Below, piece after piece: positions 51,522-59,750 of a stretch of 64,000 nucleotides of DNA. Below the pieces are notes generated by a model that saw nothing but the letters and a program-made list of their open reading frames with translations, searched no databases and was not told the DNA's origin. The DNA is from Phocaeicola_A sp963643925. GTDB taxonomy: Bacteria > Bacteroidota > Bacteroidia > Bacteroidales > Bacteroidaceae. How positions within the stretch are numbered: the stretch's first letter is position 1; every line of letters starts with the position of its first letter. The position numbers were made by a program, and so were the translations under genes. The DNA lies in assembly GCA_963643925.1 (NCBI GenBank), contig CAVINS010000001.1, positions 1 through 64,000 of the forward strand, read 5' to 3'.

Positions 51522-53783
51522 ATGTTTATGAAAAAATTAATTGTTCTATGTTTGGCGCTCTTGTCTATGACGGCATTGCACGCTATAGAGAAAACAGTGG
51601 AGATAACCACAGAGAAAGGCAAACTCTGTCTCACCCCGCTCAACGGCAACACTGTCAGGGTGCAATACTCCGAGAGTTACGTCGAGCCGCTCGAAGAACT
51701 CTATTATCTGCCTTCCTTGGCCACTCCCGACTACAAGACAAAGACCAGTAGCAAAGGCACGACACTGAAGATGGACAAGATGAAGGTGGTGTATGACAAA
51801 GCCATCGATTGCCTCAAGTTCATCAACGCCAAAGGCAAGGTTGTGCTTCAGGAGGCGGTAGGCGGCCACAGGGTCGAACACACGCATGTAGGCACCGACA
51901 GTGTGTCTGCCCTCGATGTCACGCAGAGTTTTGTGTCGCCCGAAGACGAGTACTTGTTTGGTACAGGACAGTTTCAGGACGGCTATCTCAATGTGCGCGG
52001 ACTGACACGCCGCCTCACACAGGTGAATACCCAGATAGCCATTCCCTTCATCCTATCGAGCAAGGGCTATGGACTGCTGTGGAACAACTACGGACTGACG
52101 GACTTTAACCCTGCCGAAAACGTTCTGCCCCTACAGCCCAAAGGCGAGATGGGCGAAGCCTACGAGGTGGATGCCACCAGCGGCAACGGCGGCATTAGGG
52201 AACGCCGCATCAATAATGCCTTCTCCGCCACCCTTGAAGTGCAGCAGGCCGGCCGCTACGCCATACTGCTCGACATGGGACAGCGTATGAGCCGCAAGCA
52301 GTATCTTGCCATCGACGGGCGGGTGGTGGTGGACCAGAACAACACATGGCTGCCGCCCACGACATCCGTCATTGTGGAACTGGCAGAAGGCAAGCATGCC
52401 GTTGAGGTGCAGGGCGTAAAGGACGACAACCCCGTCATCTACTGGCGTAGTGTAGACAACACCACGACATTCCATTCCCCTGTAGCCCAGACGTTGGACT
52501 ATACCGTCTTTGTTGGCAATCCCGATGAGGTGGTGGCCGGTTACCGCCAGGCTACGGGTCGGTCGCCGCTGATGCCCGACTGGATGCTTGGCTATGTGCA
52601 CTGCCGTGAGCGCTATCGCACACAGGACGGTGTGCTTGCCGACGCACACCGTTTCCGGAATGAGAACATACCGCTTGATGTCATCGTTCAGGACTGGCAA
52701 TATTGGGGACGTACGGGATGGAACAGCATGGAGTTCGACCGCAACGATTATCCCGACCCAGCTGCCATGGTAAGCGAACTGCATGGCATGGACGTGCGCA
52801 TGATGCTTTCCGTATGGTCGAAGACCGACAAAAAAAGCCTTCTTGGTAAGCGGCTCGCCAGCAAGGGCTACTATATACCGGGAACCGATTGGTGGGATTT
52901 CTTCAACCCCCAAACAGCCAATTACTATTGGGAATGTTTCCGCGACAGCCTGGTGCGCCCCTACAAGATTGACGCCTGGTGGCTCGATGCCACCGAACCG
53001 GAGAATGACGACCTGGCCGGCCGCCGCATCGCAGGCGGCACCTTGCCTGGCGAACTCTATCGCAACATGTTCCCTACTAAAGTTGTAAGCACCATCTATA
53101 ATGGGTTGGCCAAGGAGCAGCCCGACCGTGTGCCTGTCATTCTCACACGCAGTGCATGCGCCGGCATGCAACGCTACAACGCCTTGGTCTGGTCGGGAGA
53201 CGTGGGCCACGACCTGGAGACTCTGCGCCGCCAGGTCAATGCCGGACTCAACTATGTGTCTTGCGGTATGCCCTGGTGGACATACGACGCAGGCGGATTC
53301 TTCCGTCCGGAAGACCAGTACACCTCGGCCGCCTATCAGGAGACGATGCTGAGATGGATACAGTGTAGCGTGTTTCTGCCCGTCATGCGAGTCCACGGTT
53401 ACCAAAGCGACACGGAGCCCTGGAAATATGATGATGAGACAAAGCGCATATTTGTGCAGTGCATCAACGAGCGCAAGTCGATGAAATCCTATTTTGAAGA
53501 TTTGGCACGTAAGGTATCCGACAGCGACTACACATTGATGCGCCCTCTCGTGTTCGACTTTGTAAGCGACACCGAGGCATTGAAGCAGGAACTGGAGTTC
53601 ATGTGCGGTCCCCGTTATCTTGTTTGTCCGGTGGTGAAACTGGGCGTAACAAGCCAGCGCGTGTATCTTCCCAAGAACAAGAAGGGCTGGACCCATCTCT
53701 ACAACAATAAGCATTACGAGGGCGGACAATACATCGACATTGAGGTGGACAAGGAACACATACCAGTCTTTGTTCGCAACTAA
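51522..53783 (+). CDS. Secreted glycoside hydrolase family 31 (alpha-xylosidase-like)
   Basis: A 753-residue enzyme (Met at 51522 or 51528) with a signal peptide ending near ALHA. An N-terminal beta-sandwich is interrupted around residues 215-320 by a PA14-like insert (LEVQQAGRYAILLDMGQR, LAEGKHAVEVQG), as in the Bacteroides ovatus xyloglucan alpha-xylosidase. The barrel holds the nucleophile in WWLDATEPEND near residue 487 and the acid in WSGDVGHDLETLR near 556. The chain ends soon after the barrel with one short C-terminal sheet. Alpha-xylosidase is likeliest, alpha-glucosidase or sulfoquinovosidase less so. A perfect 17-bp hairpin terminates it. Confidence 0.88.
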   Translation: MFMKKLIVLCLALLSMTALHAIEKTVEITTEKGKLCLTPLNGNTVRVQYSESYVEPLEELYYLPSLATPDYKTKTSSKGTTLKMDKMKVVYDKAIDCLKFINAKGKVVLQEAVGGHRVEHTHVGTDSVSALDVTQSFVSPEDEYLFGTGQFQDGYLNVRGLTRRLTQVNTQIAIPFILSSKGYGLLWNNYGLTDFNPAENVLPLQPKGEMGEAYEVDATSGNGGIRERRINNAFSATLEVQQAGRYAILLDMGQRMSRKQYLAIDGRVVVDQNNTWLPPTTSVIVELAEGKHAVEVQGVKDDNPVIYWRSVDNTTTFHSPVAQTLDYTVFVGNPDEVVAGYRQATGRSPLMPDWMLGYVHCRERYRTQDGVLADAHRFRNENIPLDVIVQDWQYWGRTGWNSMEFDRNDYPDPAAMVSELHGMDVRMMLSVWSKTDKKSLLGKRLASKGYYIPGTDWWDFFNPQTANYYWECFRDSLVRPYKIDAWWLDATEPENDDLAGRRIAGGTLPGELYRNMFPTKVVSTIYNGLAKEQPDRVPVILTRSACAGMQRYNALVWSGDVGHDLETLRRQVNAGLNYVSCGMPWWTYDAGGFFRPEDQYTSAAYQETMLRWIQCSVFLPVMRVHGYQSDTEPWKYDDETKRIFVQCINERKSMKSYFEDLARKVSDSDYTLMRPLVFDFVSDTEALKQELEFMCGPRYLVCPVVKLGVTSQRVYLPKNKKGWTHLYNNKHYEGGQYIDIEVDKEHIPVFVRN

Positions 53784-53800
53784 TTGTCAAAGAGATAAAA

Positions 53801-53838
53801 ACGACTCGGCATCTCACGCTAGTGAGATGCCGAGTCGT
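53801..53838 (+). terminator. Terminator of the GH31 gene
   Basis: ACGACTCGGCATCTCAC (53801-53817) and its inverted copy (53822-53838) form a perfect 17-bp stem with loop GCTA, 18 bp after the stop codon. There is an A-run before the stem, giving a T-run for transcripts from the other side. Confidence 0.75.
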
Positions 53839-53889
53839 CGCCGCCACATGCCGTCCCGTTCCCGCGAGACGCCTTGCGGCGCATGCCGA
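53827..53889. repeat. Diverged 21-bp repeat units
   Basis: ATGCCGAGTCGTCGCC (53827), ATGCCGTCCCGTTCCC (53848) and ACGCCTTGCGGCGC (53869) start exactly 21 bp apart. They resemble the ATGCCTT units at 15589 and 44653. The first unit is part of the terminator stem. Confidence 0.45.
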
Positions 53890-53897
53890 GTTTTGTT

Positions 53898-53973
53898 GAG
53901 ACAATGGCCCGCCGTCAACCCTGTTTGCGCTTGATGGCGGACCATTCGTCTTCTCTCGTCCTCGAAATCCTTC
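53898..53973. repeat. Dispersed palindromic element, copy A
   Basis: GAGACAATGGCCCGCC(G)TCAA is followed by a loop, the partly inverted TTGATGGCGGACCATTC and a tail GTCTTCTCTCGTCCTCGAAATC (written here in pieces). Copy B at 59626 has the same head, inverted arm, tail and orientation. Both lie just past the 3' end of a minus-strand gene. Confidence 0.65.
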
Positions 53974-53996
53974 AGCGTTTCAACGGTTCCCCGTCC

Positions 53997-55688
53997 TTAC
54001 CAGTCGTATTCCGGCGAATCGTCGGATGGACGCGACGGGACGGGATTGTTCACACAGGCCGTGTTGTAGTTGGTTTCCGTCTGTATGATGCAGAGGTCCA
54101 TCCAGTTGGGATAGGTGTTGCCGGTGTTGACGCCATAGCCGCCGACATTCCATCGCCGACCTGAGGTGTGGTTGGTACCGGGGTATCTGCGGATGACTCC
54201 TTTGTCCAGGCGCTTGATGTCGAAAGTGGCGAACCCTTCGCCCCACAGCTCCACGCGGCGCTGCCACCACACTTCGTTTTGGAACGGTGTGGCATAGCTG
54301 CTGCCGTAGCTCTCCGTGGAGTGGGTGCCATACACGTAGTGAGTGTCGCGGCTCTTGGCGAACGCGGTGAGCAACGCTATGCCCCGCTGCTCGTCCTGCA
54401 TCCCGGCGGCTTCGGCCTCTATGAGCATCATCTCCTCCACACGCATCATGGGCACGGCCACCGTGAAGGCGAGGTACTGGTTGTCGTGTATGCCATCCTT
54501 GGGGCGGAACTTCATCACCAACCCGCCTACCACGTGGGAGTTTGTGGCCGCGGCTGTTGTGAGCAACCCTTCGGGGACATCGGAATACCGGGAAAGGGCC
54601 GCGATGACATCCGCTCGACTCATGTCGTCGATGGCGAAGTCTACAAAGCTTTTACGGCGGAAGTCCGTCTCGGGAATGGTCTCGTACAGATGGCGGTCGA
54701 TGCGTTTCGGGGCACCGTAGTTGGCAGCGTAGCCGCAGCCCGAGGCACTCACCTCCACAATCATCTCTGAGCCCCAGCTGCTGTCCGCGTCGTTGTAGAG
54801 TATGTTGTCGTCAGTCGACTTGAAGGTCATCCCGAACATCCAGGCGTTGTTGGGGGTGTTGAACCCGTCGGTCCGTGAGGTGAACTCCGCCTCCGTCATG
54901 GCCGTGTAGCCGCTCTGTGCCTTCCGGGCATACGCTTCGGCCTGGCTCCAGTGTTCCATGGTCAGGTAGGCGCGCGCCTTCAGTCCGTAGACGACAGAGA
55001 GGTCGGGTGTGTAGACATCGGTGCGCTCATACCCTTCGAGGCAGATTTCTGCCTTTTCGAGGTCGGAGAGAATCTGTCGCCACATCCGTCCGTTGGAGAG
55101 GCGTGGGTTGTCGGTGAGGTCGGTCAGCGAGGTGGTCTCCAGCACCAGGGGCACCGTCACCGCGGCAGTGTCCTTGGCATAAGTCCTCGGGGCATACATG
55201 CGCGCCAGGTCCATGTAGAACATAGCCCGCATGGCATAGGCTATGCCCATGCCACTCCGCTTCTGTCCGTCGGGGTTCTCGCCCGCCAGGGAGATGACGG
55301 TGTTGCAATTCTTTATCCACGTGTAGTAGCAGGTCCAGGGCACCTGGCAGATGCCGCCCTGGGGACGAAGGGAGGTACTGAAGGTGTACCATGGGTGATA
55401 CCAGTCGGCGCTGATGCTTTCCATAGCGATGTCGTGCCCCATCAAGTCGCGCTGTAGGTAGAACGAGGAGTACCCGAAGTCGTAGGGAGATTTGCTGCTC
55501 TCGCTCATAAGGAACGAGCTGGCCAGCCCGTTGGTGATGGCTGCCACGAAGTTGTCGAACGAGCCGGGGGCGTCGGCGGCCTGCCTGTCTGTGACGGTGG
55601 ACTCCTGCGGATCAATCTCTTTGATGCAGCCGCCCTCTATGAGGAGGACTGAGAGGGTTATCGCCCAAAATGTTATCTGGTGTTTCAT
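53997..55688 (-). CDS. SusD/RagB-family lipoprotein (PUL 2)
   Basis: A 563-residue lipoprotein with lipobox IEGGC near residue 21. SusD-type landmarks include GIAYAMRAMFYMDLARMYAP (the helical TPR-like core) and the C-terminal RRVELWGEGFATFDIKRLDKG. It should pair with the SusC protein encoded 22 bp upstream and bind the incoming glycan at the cell surface. No enzyme gene follows it in the operon. Confidence 0.92.
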   Translation of the reverse strand: MKHQITFWAITLSVLLIEGGCIKEIDPQESTVTDRQAADAPGSFDNFVAAITNGLASSFLMSESSKSPYDFGYSSFYLQRDLMGHDIAMESISADWYHPWYTFSTSLRPQGGICQVPWTCYYTWIKNCNTVISLAGENPDGQKRSGMGIAYAMRAMFYMDLARMYAPRTYAKDTAAVTVPLVLETTSLTDLTDNPRLSNGRMWRQILSDLEKAEICLEGYERTDVYTPDLSVVYGLKARAYLTMEHWSQAEAYARKAQSGYTAMTEAEFTSRTDGFNTPNNAWMFGMTFKSTDDNILYNDADSSWGSEMIVEVSASGCGYAANYGAPKRIDRHLYETIPETDFRRKSFVDFAIDDMSRADVIAALSRYSDVPEGLLTTAAATNSHVVGGLVMKFRPKDGIHDNQYLAFTVAVPMMRVEEMMLIEAEAAGMQDEQRGIALLTAFAKSRDTHYVYGTHSTESYGSSYATPFQNEVWWQRRVELWGEGFATFDIKRLDKGVIRRYPGTNHTSGRRWNVGGYGVNTGNTYPNWMDLCIIQTETNYNTACVNNPVPSRPSDDSPEYDW

Positions 55689-55710
55689 GGCTGTTTCTCC
55701 TATAGTTATT

Positions 55711-58700
55711 TTAGAAGGTTAACTGGATGCCGCCCATGATGGTTCGCGACGGGGAATAGACGTTGACCGAGGCGACGGATGAGTAGGAATAGCGCGGGTC
55801 GAGTCCACGGCGTGCCGACCAGAGGCAGAGGTTCTGCCCCATGGCGTAGAGGCGTAGCTTGCTCAGGCCGAGTGTGGCGACGAGTGTCTTGGGGAAGGTG
55901 TAGCCCACGGTGAACGATTGGAAGTTGAGGTAGCTCGCGTCGGTCAGCCATCGAGTGGATGCCGTCGCCGTGTAGGGGTCGCCGTACTGGAAGCGGGGGA
56001 TGTCGCTGGAGGTGTTGTAGGGCGACCACGACTTGAGCACGTCCACATGGAGGACGTGTCCGGCGGTGGCGCCGTCCTCGCAGTTGGCCATCAGGCGCAC
56101 GTACTGGGTGTCATAGATGCGTCCGCCTATCTGGTAGTCGAACGAGAGGGAGAGGTCGAACCCGTATGCCGAGAGGGAGGTGCCGAAGCCTCCGTAGGCA
56201 TCGGGCAGGTTGCTGCCCTGCTCATACTTGGAGGCTTTGCTGATGTCGGTGGTTGCGTAGTCGCGCCGCGTGGCGGGCCGGTCTACCACACCCTCGCCCA
56301 GCTGCGAGTCCATCCAATAGGTGGCTTCGCCCTCCTCGTTCACACCGGCATATTCATAGTAGAACGGGCTGTAGAGCGAGCCGCCAACCCTGTACCACTG
56401 GCTGTCTTCCTGGAAACCGCCCAGCTTCTCAGTTTTCGTCATCGGGAGCTTCAGTATCTTGTCCTTGTTGTGGGCGATGTTGAGCCGCAGGCTCCAGTCG
56501 AGGTGTCGCGTACGCACCACGGAGCCCTGCAGGCTCAGCTCCACGCCGATGTTGGTGTAGTAGCCTCGCGAGCCGGCGGACTCGGGTACAGAGACCCAGA
56601 AGATGAGGTCGGTGGTCTTCTTGTTGTAGAAGTCCACGCCACCAGTCAGCCTGTTTCCGAAGAGGCTGAACTCCACGCCTGCGTTGGCGTTGGTGGTGGT
56701 TTCCCACGTGATGTCGGGGTTGCCTATTCTGTCGAACGTGGCGTACATCCGCGTGTCGGAGGCGGCTTTAAGCGAATAGATGTCGGTGTAGGTCCAGCTG
56801 CCGATGTTGTCGTTGCCCTGTTGGCCGACGGAGATTTTCAGCTTCAGCTGGTCCACCCAACCGGCATGGAAGAACTCCTCCCTGCTCAGCAGCCACGCGG
56901 CTCCTACCGACCAGAAGTTTCCCCACCGGTGAGCCTTGGCGAAGCGCGACGAGGCGTCGCGGCGGAACGAGGCCGATGCGAAATAGCGTTCGTCGAGGTC
57001 GTACTGCAGGCTGGCGAAGTAGCCCTCCACGTTGTATTCTTTGGTGTAGGAGGAGGCGTTGCCCACCTTGGCGGCGGCGCTTATCTCCTGTATGTCGGGC
57101 GAGAAGAGGCCTTGGGCATAGGCGCTCAGGTATGTAGTCTTGGTGTGGTAATACTCGTGTCCCAACAGCAGATTCACCTGGTGCTCCCCGAAGCGGTTGT
57201 AGCAGGTGAGCGTCTGCACGTGGTTCTGCCGCAGCAGGTCGCGCTGCGACTTGTCCACCTGTCCGTTCACGGAGACTTTTGCCCCGTAGAGCGCATTCTC
57301 GTAGTCCGATCCGTTGGCGTGTGCCCAGTCCACGGAGCTGGTGGCGTTGAGCTTGAGCCAGTCGGTGAAGTTGACATCAAGTGTAAACGTGGCGTTGAAC
57401 TTGTTGCTGTCGGTAGAGGTGTCGTTGTAGCGGTTGTTGCCCAGCGGGTTGCCCGTGGATTGGAACGGACGGGTGAGGCCGGGGTAGTTGGTAGCCGCCA
57501 CCCCGTAGTCGTACTGTGGATTGCCGTTGGCGTCGGTGCGGATGTGGGGGGTGCCCTCCTCGTCGAGTACCCTTACGTAGATGGGGTAGATGGGGGCTAT
57601 GCGCGAGGAGAAGGTCATCAGGTTGCCGGGCAACGAGGAGGTCGACACGTTGGGACAGGTCGTTTGGTGGGAGTTGTTGTAGCCCACGTTCGCTCCCAAC
57701 TTGAGCCAGGGCTTTGCCCGGTAGTCGACCTTTAGGCGCGCGGTCAGGCGTTTGAATCCGTAGTACTCTATCACGCCGTCCTCGTCCAGATAGTTGAGGC
57801 TGGCATAGAACGAGCCTTTGTCCGTCGCACCGTTCACATTGATGCTGTACTCCTGCCTGAGTGCTGTTTTGTAGGGTGCGTCGCGCCAGTTGTCGGCGGT
57901 CAGGTAATAGGTCTCGCCATTGGTCCGGTAGCTGCGTCCCAGCGTGGCGTGGGGGTTGAGCTTGCCGTCGGTGCCGACGAGCTGTTCGCCGTCGGGGATG
58001 GTGTAGATGTTGTATGCCAAGTGGCTCAGCATAGTATTGTTGGCATTGGCGTTGGCCTCCTCCACGCTCTGTCCCTTGCCATAGCGGTAGTAGCTGTAGT
58101 ATTGTCCGTACACCGTTTCGTAGTACGCGCCGGGGTCGTCGATGGTCTCGTAGGCCGACACTCCTCGGCTGCTGGCTCCCCATCGGGCGTCCACGTTGAT
58201 TTGTGCCTTCTTGCCCTGTCCGCTCTTCGTCATCACCAGTATCACGCCAGCGGCGCCGCACGCTCCGTAGAGGGCTGCCGAGGCGGCATCCTTCAGCACT
58301 GTCACGGACTCTATGTCGTCGGAGGCAATCATGTTGAGCGAGCCATCGAAAGGTGAGCCGTCCACGATGACCAACGGTTCGGTGTCGGCATAAAGGGAGG
58401 CTATGCCGCGTATCTTCACGCTTCCGCTGTCTGATCCCGGTGCGCCGGAGTCGCCGCGCAGCTGCAGGCCGGGGGTGGTCCCCACCAGCGCGCTCACCAC
58501 ATTGGTGGACACGTGTTTCGACAGCTCGTCGGCATGCACCACCGAGGCCGATCCTGTGAACGACGATTTCTTCTGTGTGCCGAAGGCGACCACCATCACT
58601 TCGTCCAGCGTCTCCGTACCGGGTTGCAGCACCACGCGAAGCATGCCGTCGCCGATGACGACGTCCTGTGTGAGCATCCCCACGAACGACACCTGCAGGG

Positions 58701-58914
58701 TCTTCGCCGTGGCCGGAAGTTGCTCTATGGCAAACCGCCCGTCCAGGTCGGTGACTGTACCCGTGGCGGTACCTTTCACCCATACCGACGCACCCATGAC
58801 GGGCTCGCCGTCCTCTTCTGAAACCACCACACCCCTGACGGCCGTAGTCTGGGAACACACCATCTCCACACCAAGGAGAACGCATGCCGCCAACATCAGT
58901 AACCTCTCTTTCAT
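55711..58914 (-). CDS. SusC/RagA TonB-dependent receptor (PUL 2)
   Basis: A 1067-residue outer-membrane transporter from the ATG at 58914 (a Met 9 bp upstream is in frame). Signal peptide ends near MVCSQ. Then come the regulatory-like domain (VRGVVVSEEDGEPVMGASV), the plug (VKIRGIASLYADTEPLVIVDG) and the barrel, closing with SPSRTIMGGIQLTF. The upstream 58924-59290 region has only a weak promoter candidate and no regulator gene. Confidence 0.93.
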   Translation of the reverse strand: MKERLLMLAACVLLGVEMVCSQTTAVRGVVVSEEDGEPVMGASVWVKGTATGTVTDLDGRFAIEQLPATAKTLQVSFVGMLTQDVVIGDGMLRVVLQPGTETLDEVMVVAFGTQKKSSFTGSASVVHADELSKHVSTNVVSALVGTTPGLQLRGDSGAPGSDSGSVKIRGIASLYADTEPLVIVDGSPFDGSLNMIASDDIESVTVLKDAASAALYGACGAAGVILVMTKSGQGKKAQINVDARWGASSRGVSAYETIDDPGAYYETVYGQYYSYYRYGKGQSVEEANANANNTMLSHLAYNIYTIPDGEQLVGTDGKLNPHATLGRSYRTNGETYYLTADNWRDAPYKTALRQEYSINVNGATDKGSFYASLNYLDEDGVIEYYGFKRLTARLKVDYRAKPWLKLGANVGYNNSHQTTCPNVSTSSLPGNLMTFSSRIAPIYPIYVRVLDEEGTPHIRTDANGNPQYDYGVAATNYPGLTRPFQSTGNPLGNNRYNDTSTDSNKFNATFTLDVNFTDWLKLNATSSVDWAHANGSDYENALYGAKVSVNGQVDKSQRDLLRQNHVQTLTCYNRFGEHQVNLLLGHEYYHTKTTYLSAYAQGLFSPDIQEISAAAKVGNASSYTKEYNVEGYFASLQYDLDERYFASASFRRDASSRFAKAHRWGNFWSVGAAWLLSREEFFHAGWVDQLKLKISVGQQGNDNIGSWTYTDIYSLKAASDTRMYATFDRIGNPDITWETTTNANAGVEFSLFGNRLTGGVDFYNKKTTDLIFWVSVPESAGSRGYYTNIGVELSLQGSVVRTRHLDWSLRLNIAHNKDKILKLPMTKTEKLGGFQEDSQWYRVGGSLYSPFYYEYAGVNEEGEATYWMDSQLGEGVVDRPATRRDYATTDISKASKYEQGSNLPDAYGGFGTSLSAYGFDLSLSFDYQIGGRIYDTQYVRLMANCEDGATAGHVLHVDVLKSWSPYNTSSDIPRFQYGDPYTATASTRWLTDASYLNFQSFTVGYTFPKTLVATLGLSKLRLYAMGQNLCLWSARRGLDPRYSYSSVASVNVYSPSRTIMGGIQLTF

Positions 58915-59293
58915 AAACGTCATCTTTTTAATGGACTTACCTTTTCGTTACCAAACACACTATAAAGTACATCTGACATAGGAAAAGTAAAGCATAAAAT
59001 CCCGAAGAATCAACCTTTTGCCGTAAAATTGTCGGAATTTGGAGTGATAAAGTAGTAAGGTATAAAAGGAAAACTGCTTAGGAGAGATTTCCCGTTGAAG
59101 GTTCTCACGGTCACAACCGGATGAATTTTAGTTCCCATTTGTCGCCTGCGGTGTATGGTTCGCTGAGGGTTCTACGTTGCCAGTCGTTCTCGCCTGCCCG
59201 AAGGCCCCGTGAGTGCCGTCGCGTCCACTTTTACATATATACATCACGATGTGAGGAATTAGTCGTAACGGTGCGAAAGCCTAGCTTACTTTA

Positions 59294-59403
59294 TGCTTTG
59301 GCAATTGTCAAACAGGTGTATGGCAATTGTCAAACAGGTGTACGGCAATTGTCATCCACGTGTACGGCAGTTGCCATCCACGTGTACGGCAGTTGCCGTA
59401 CAT
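59294..59403. repeat. 22-bp tandem array, five units
   Basis: Units start at 59294, 59316, 59338, 59360 and 59382. The core drifts from GGCAATTGTCAAACAG to GGCAATTGTCATCCAC to GGCAGTTGCCATCCAC, each preceded by GTGTAC or GTGTAT in the inner units. The units are quasi-palindromic around CAATTG. They match the complement of the array at 1-66. Nothing else is recognised in 59404-59625 or 58924-59293. Confidence 0.85.
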
Positions 59404-59625
59404 CCTTTGAACCCACGTTCTTGCATCATCACAACGGCATTCTGCAACTGTTACGACGGGGGTCATACATTGGGGATATCCAGAGGCAGTCCATTGCGAA
59501 GCGGTGTATTCCAGTTCAGACTATCTTCACTCCACGATTGCCGTATCACTCGAAATGTAGGATGAGCCAAATGTTTATCTTGGTACAAATGGGATAGGCC
59601 AGACAAGCATCTTCGGAGACTATAC

Positions 59626-59698
59626 GAGACAATGGCCCGCCATCAACTGAGAATAAAGTTGATGGTGGGCCAATTGTCTTCTCTTGTCACCGAAATCA
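59626..59698. repeat. Dispersed palindromic element, copy B
   Basis: GACAATGGCCCGCCATCAAC (59628-59647) pairs with GTTGATGGTGGGCC plus AATTGTC (59658 on), a nearly perfect long stem, followed by the tail TTCTCTTGTCACCGAAATC. It lies about 50 bp past the end of the GH78 gene and could also end its transcript. See copy A at 53898. Confidence 0.7.
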
Positions 59699-59750
59699 CA
59701 TTCCCGGGCGTTTGCAGTGACTTACCTCAATGCCCGAGGATAGACTCTTA

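Noticed and set aside
59121..59597. 158-codon plus-strand ORF
   Set aside because: Much of it is the translation of the 22-bp array and flanking non-coding DNA; no promoter or family signature.
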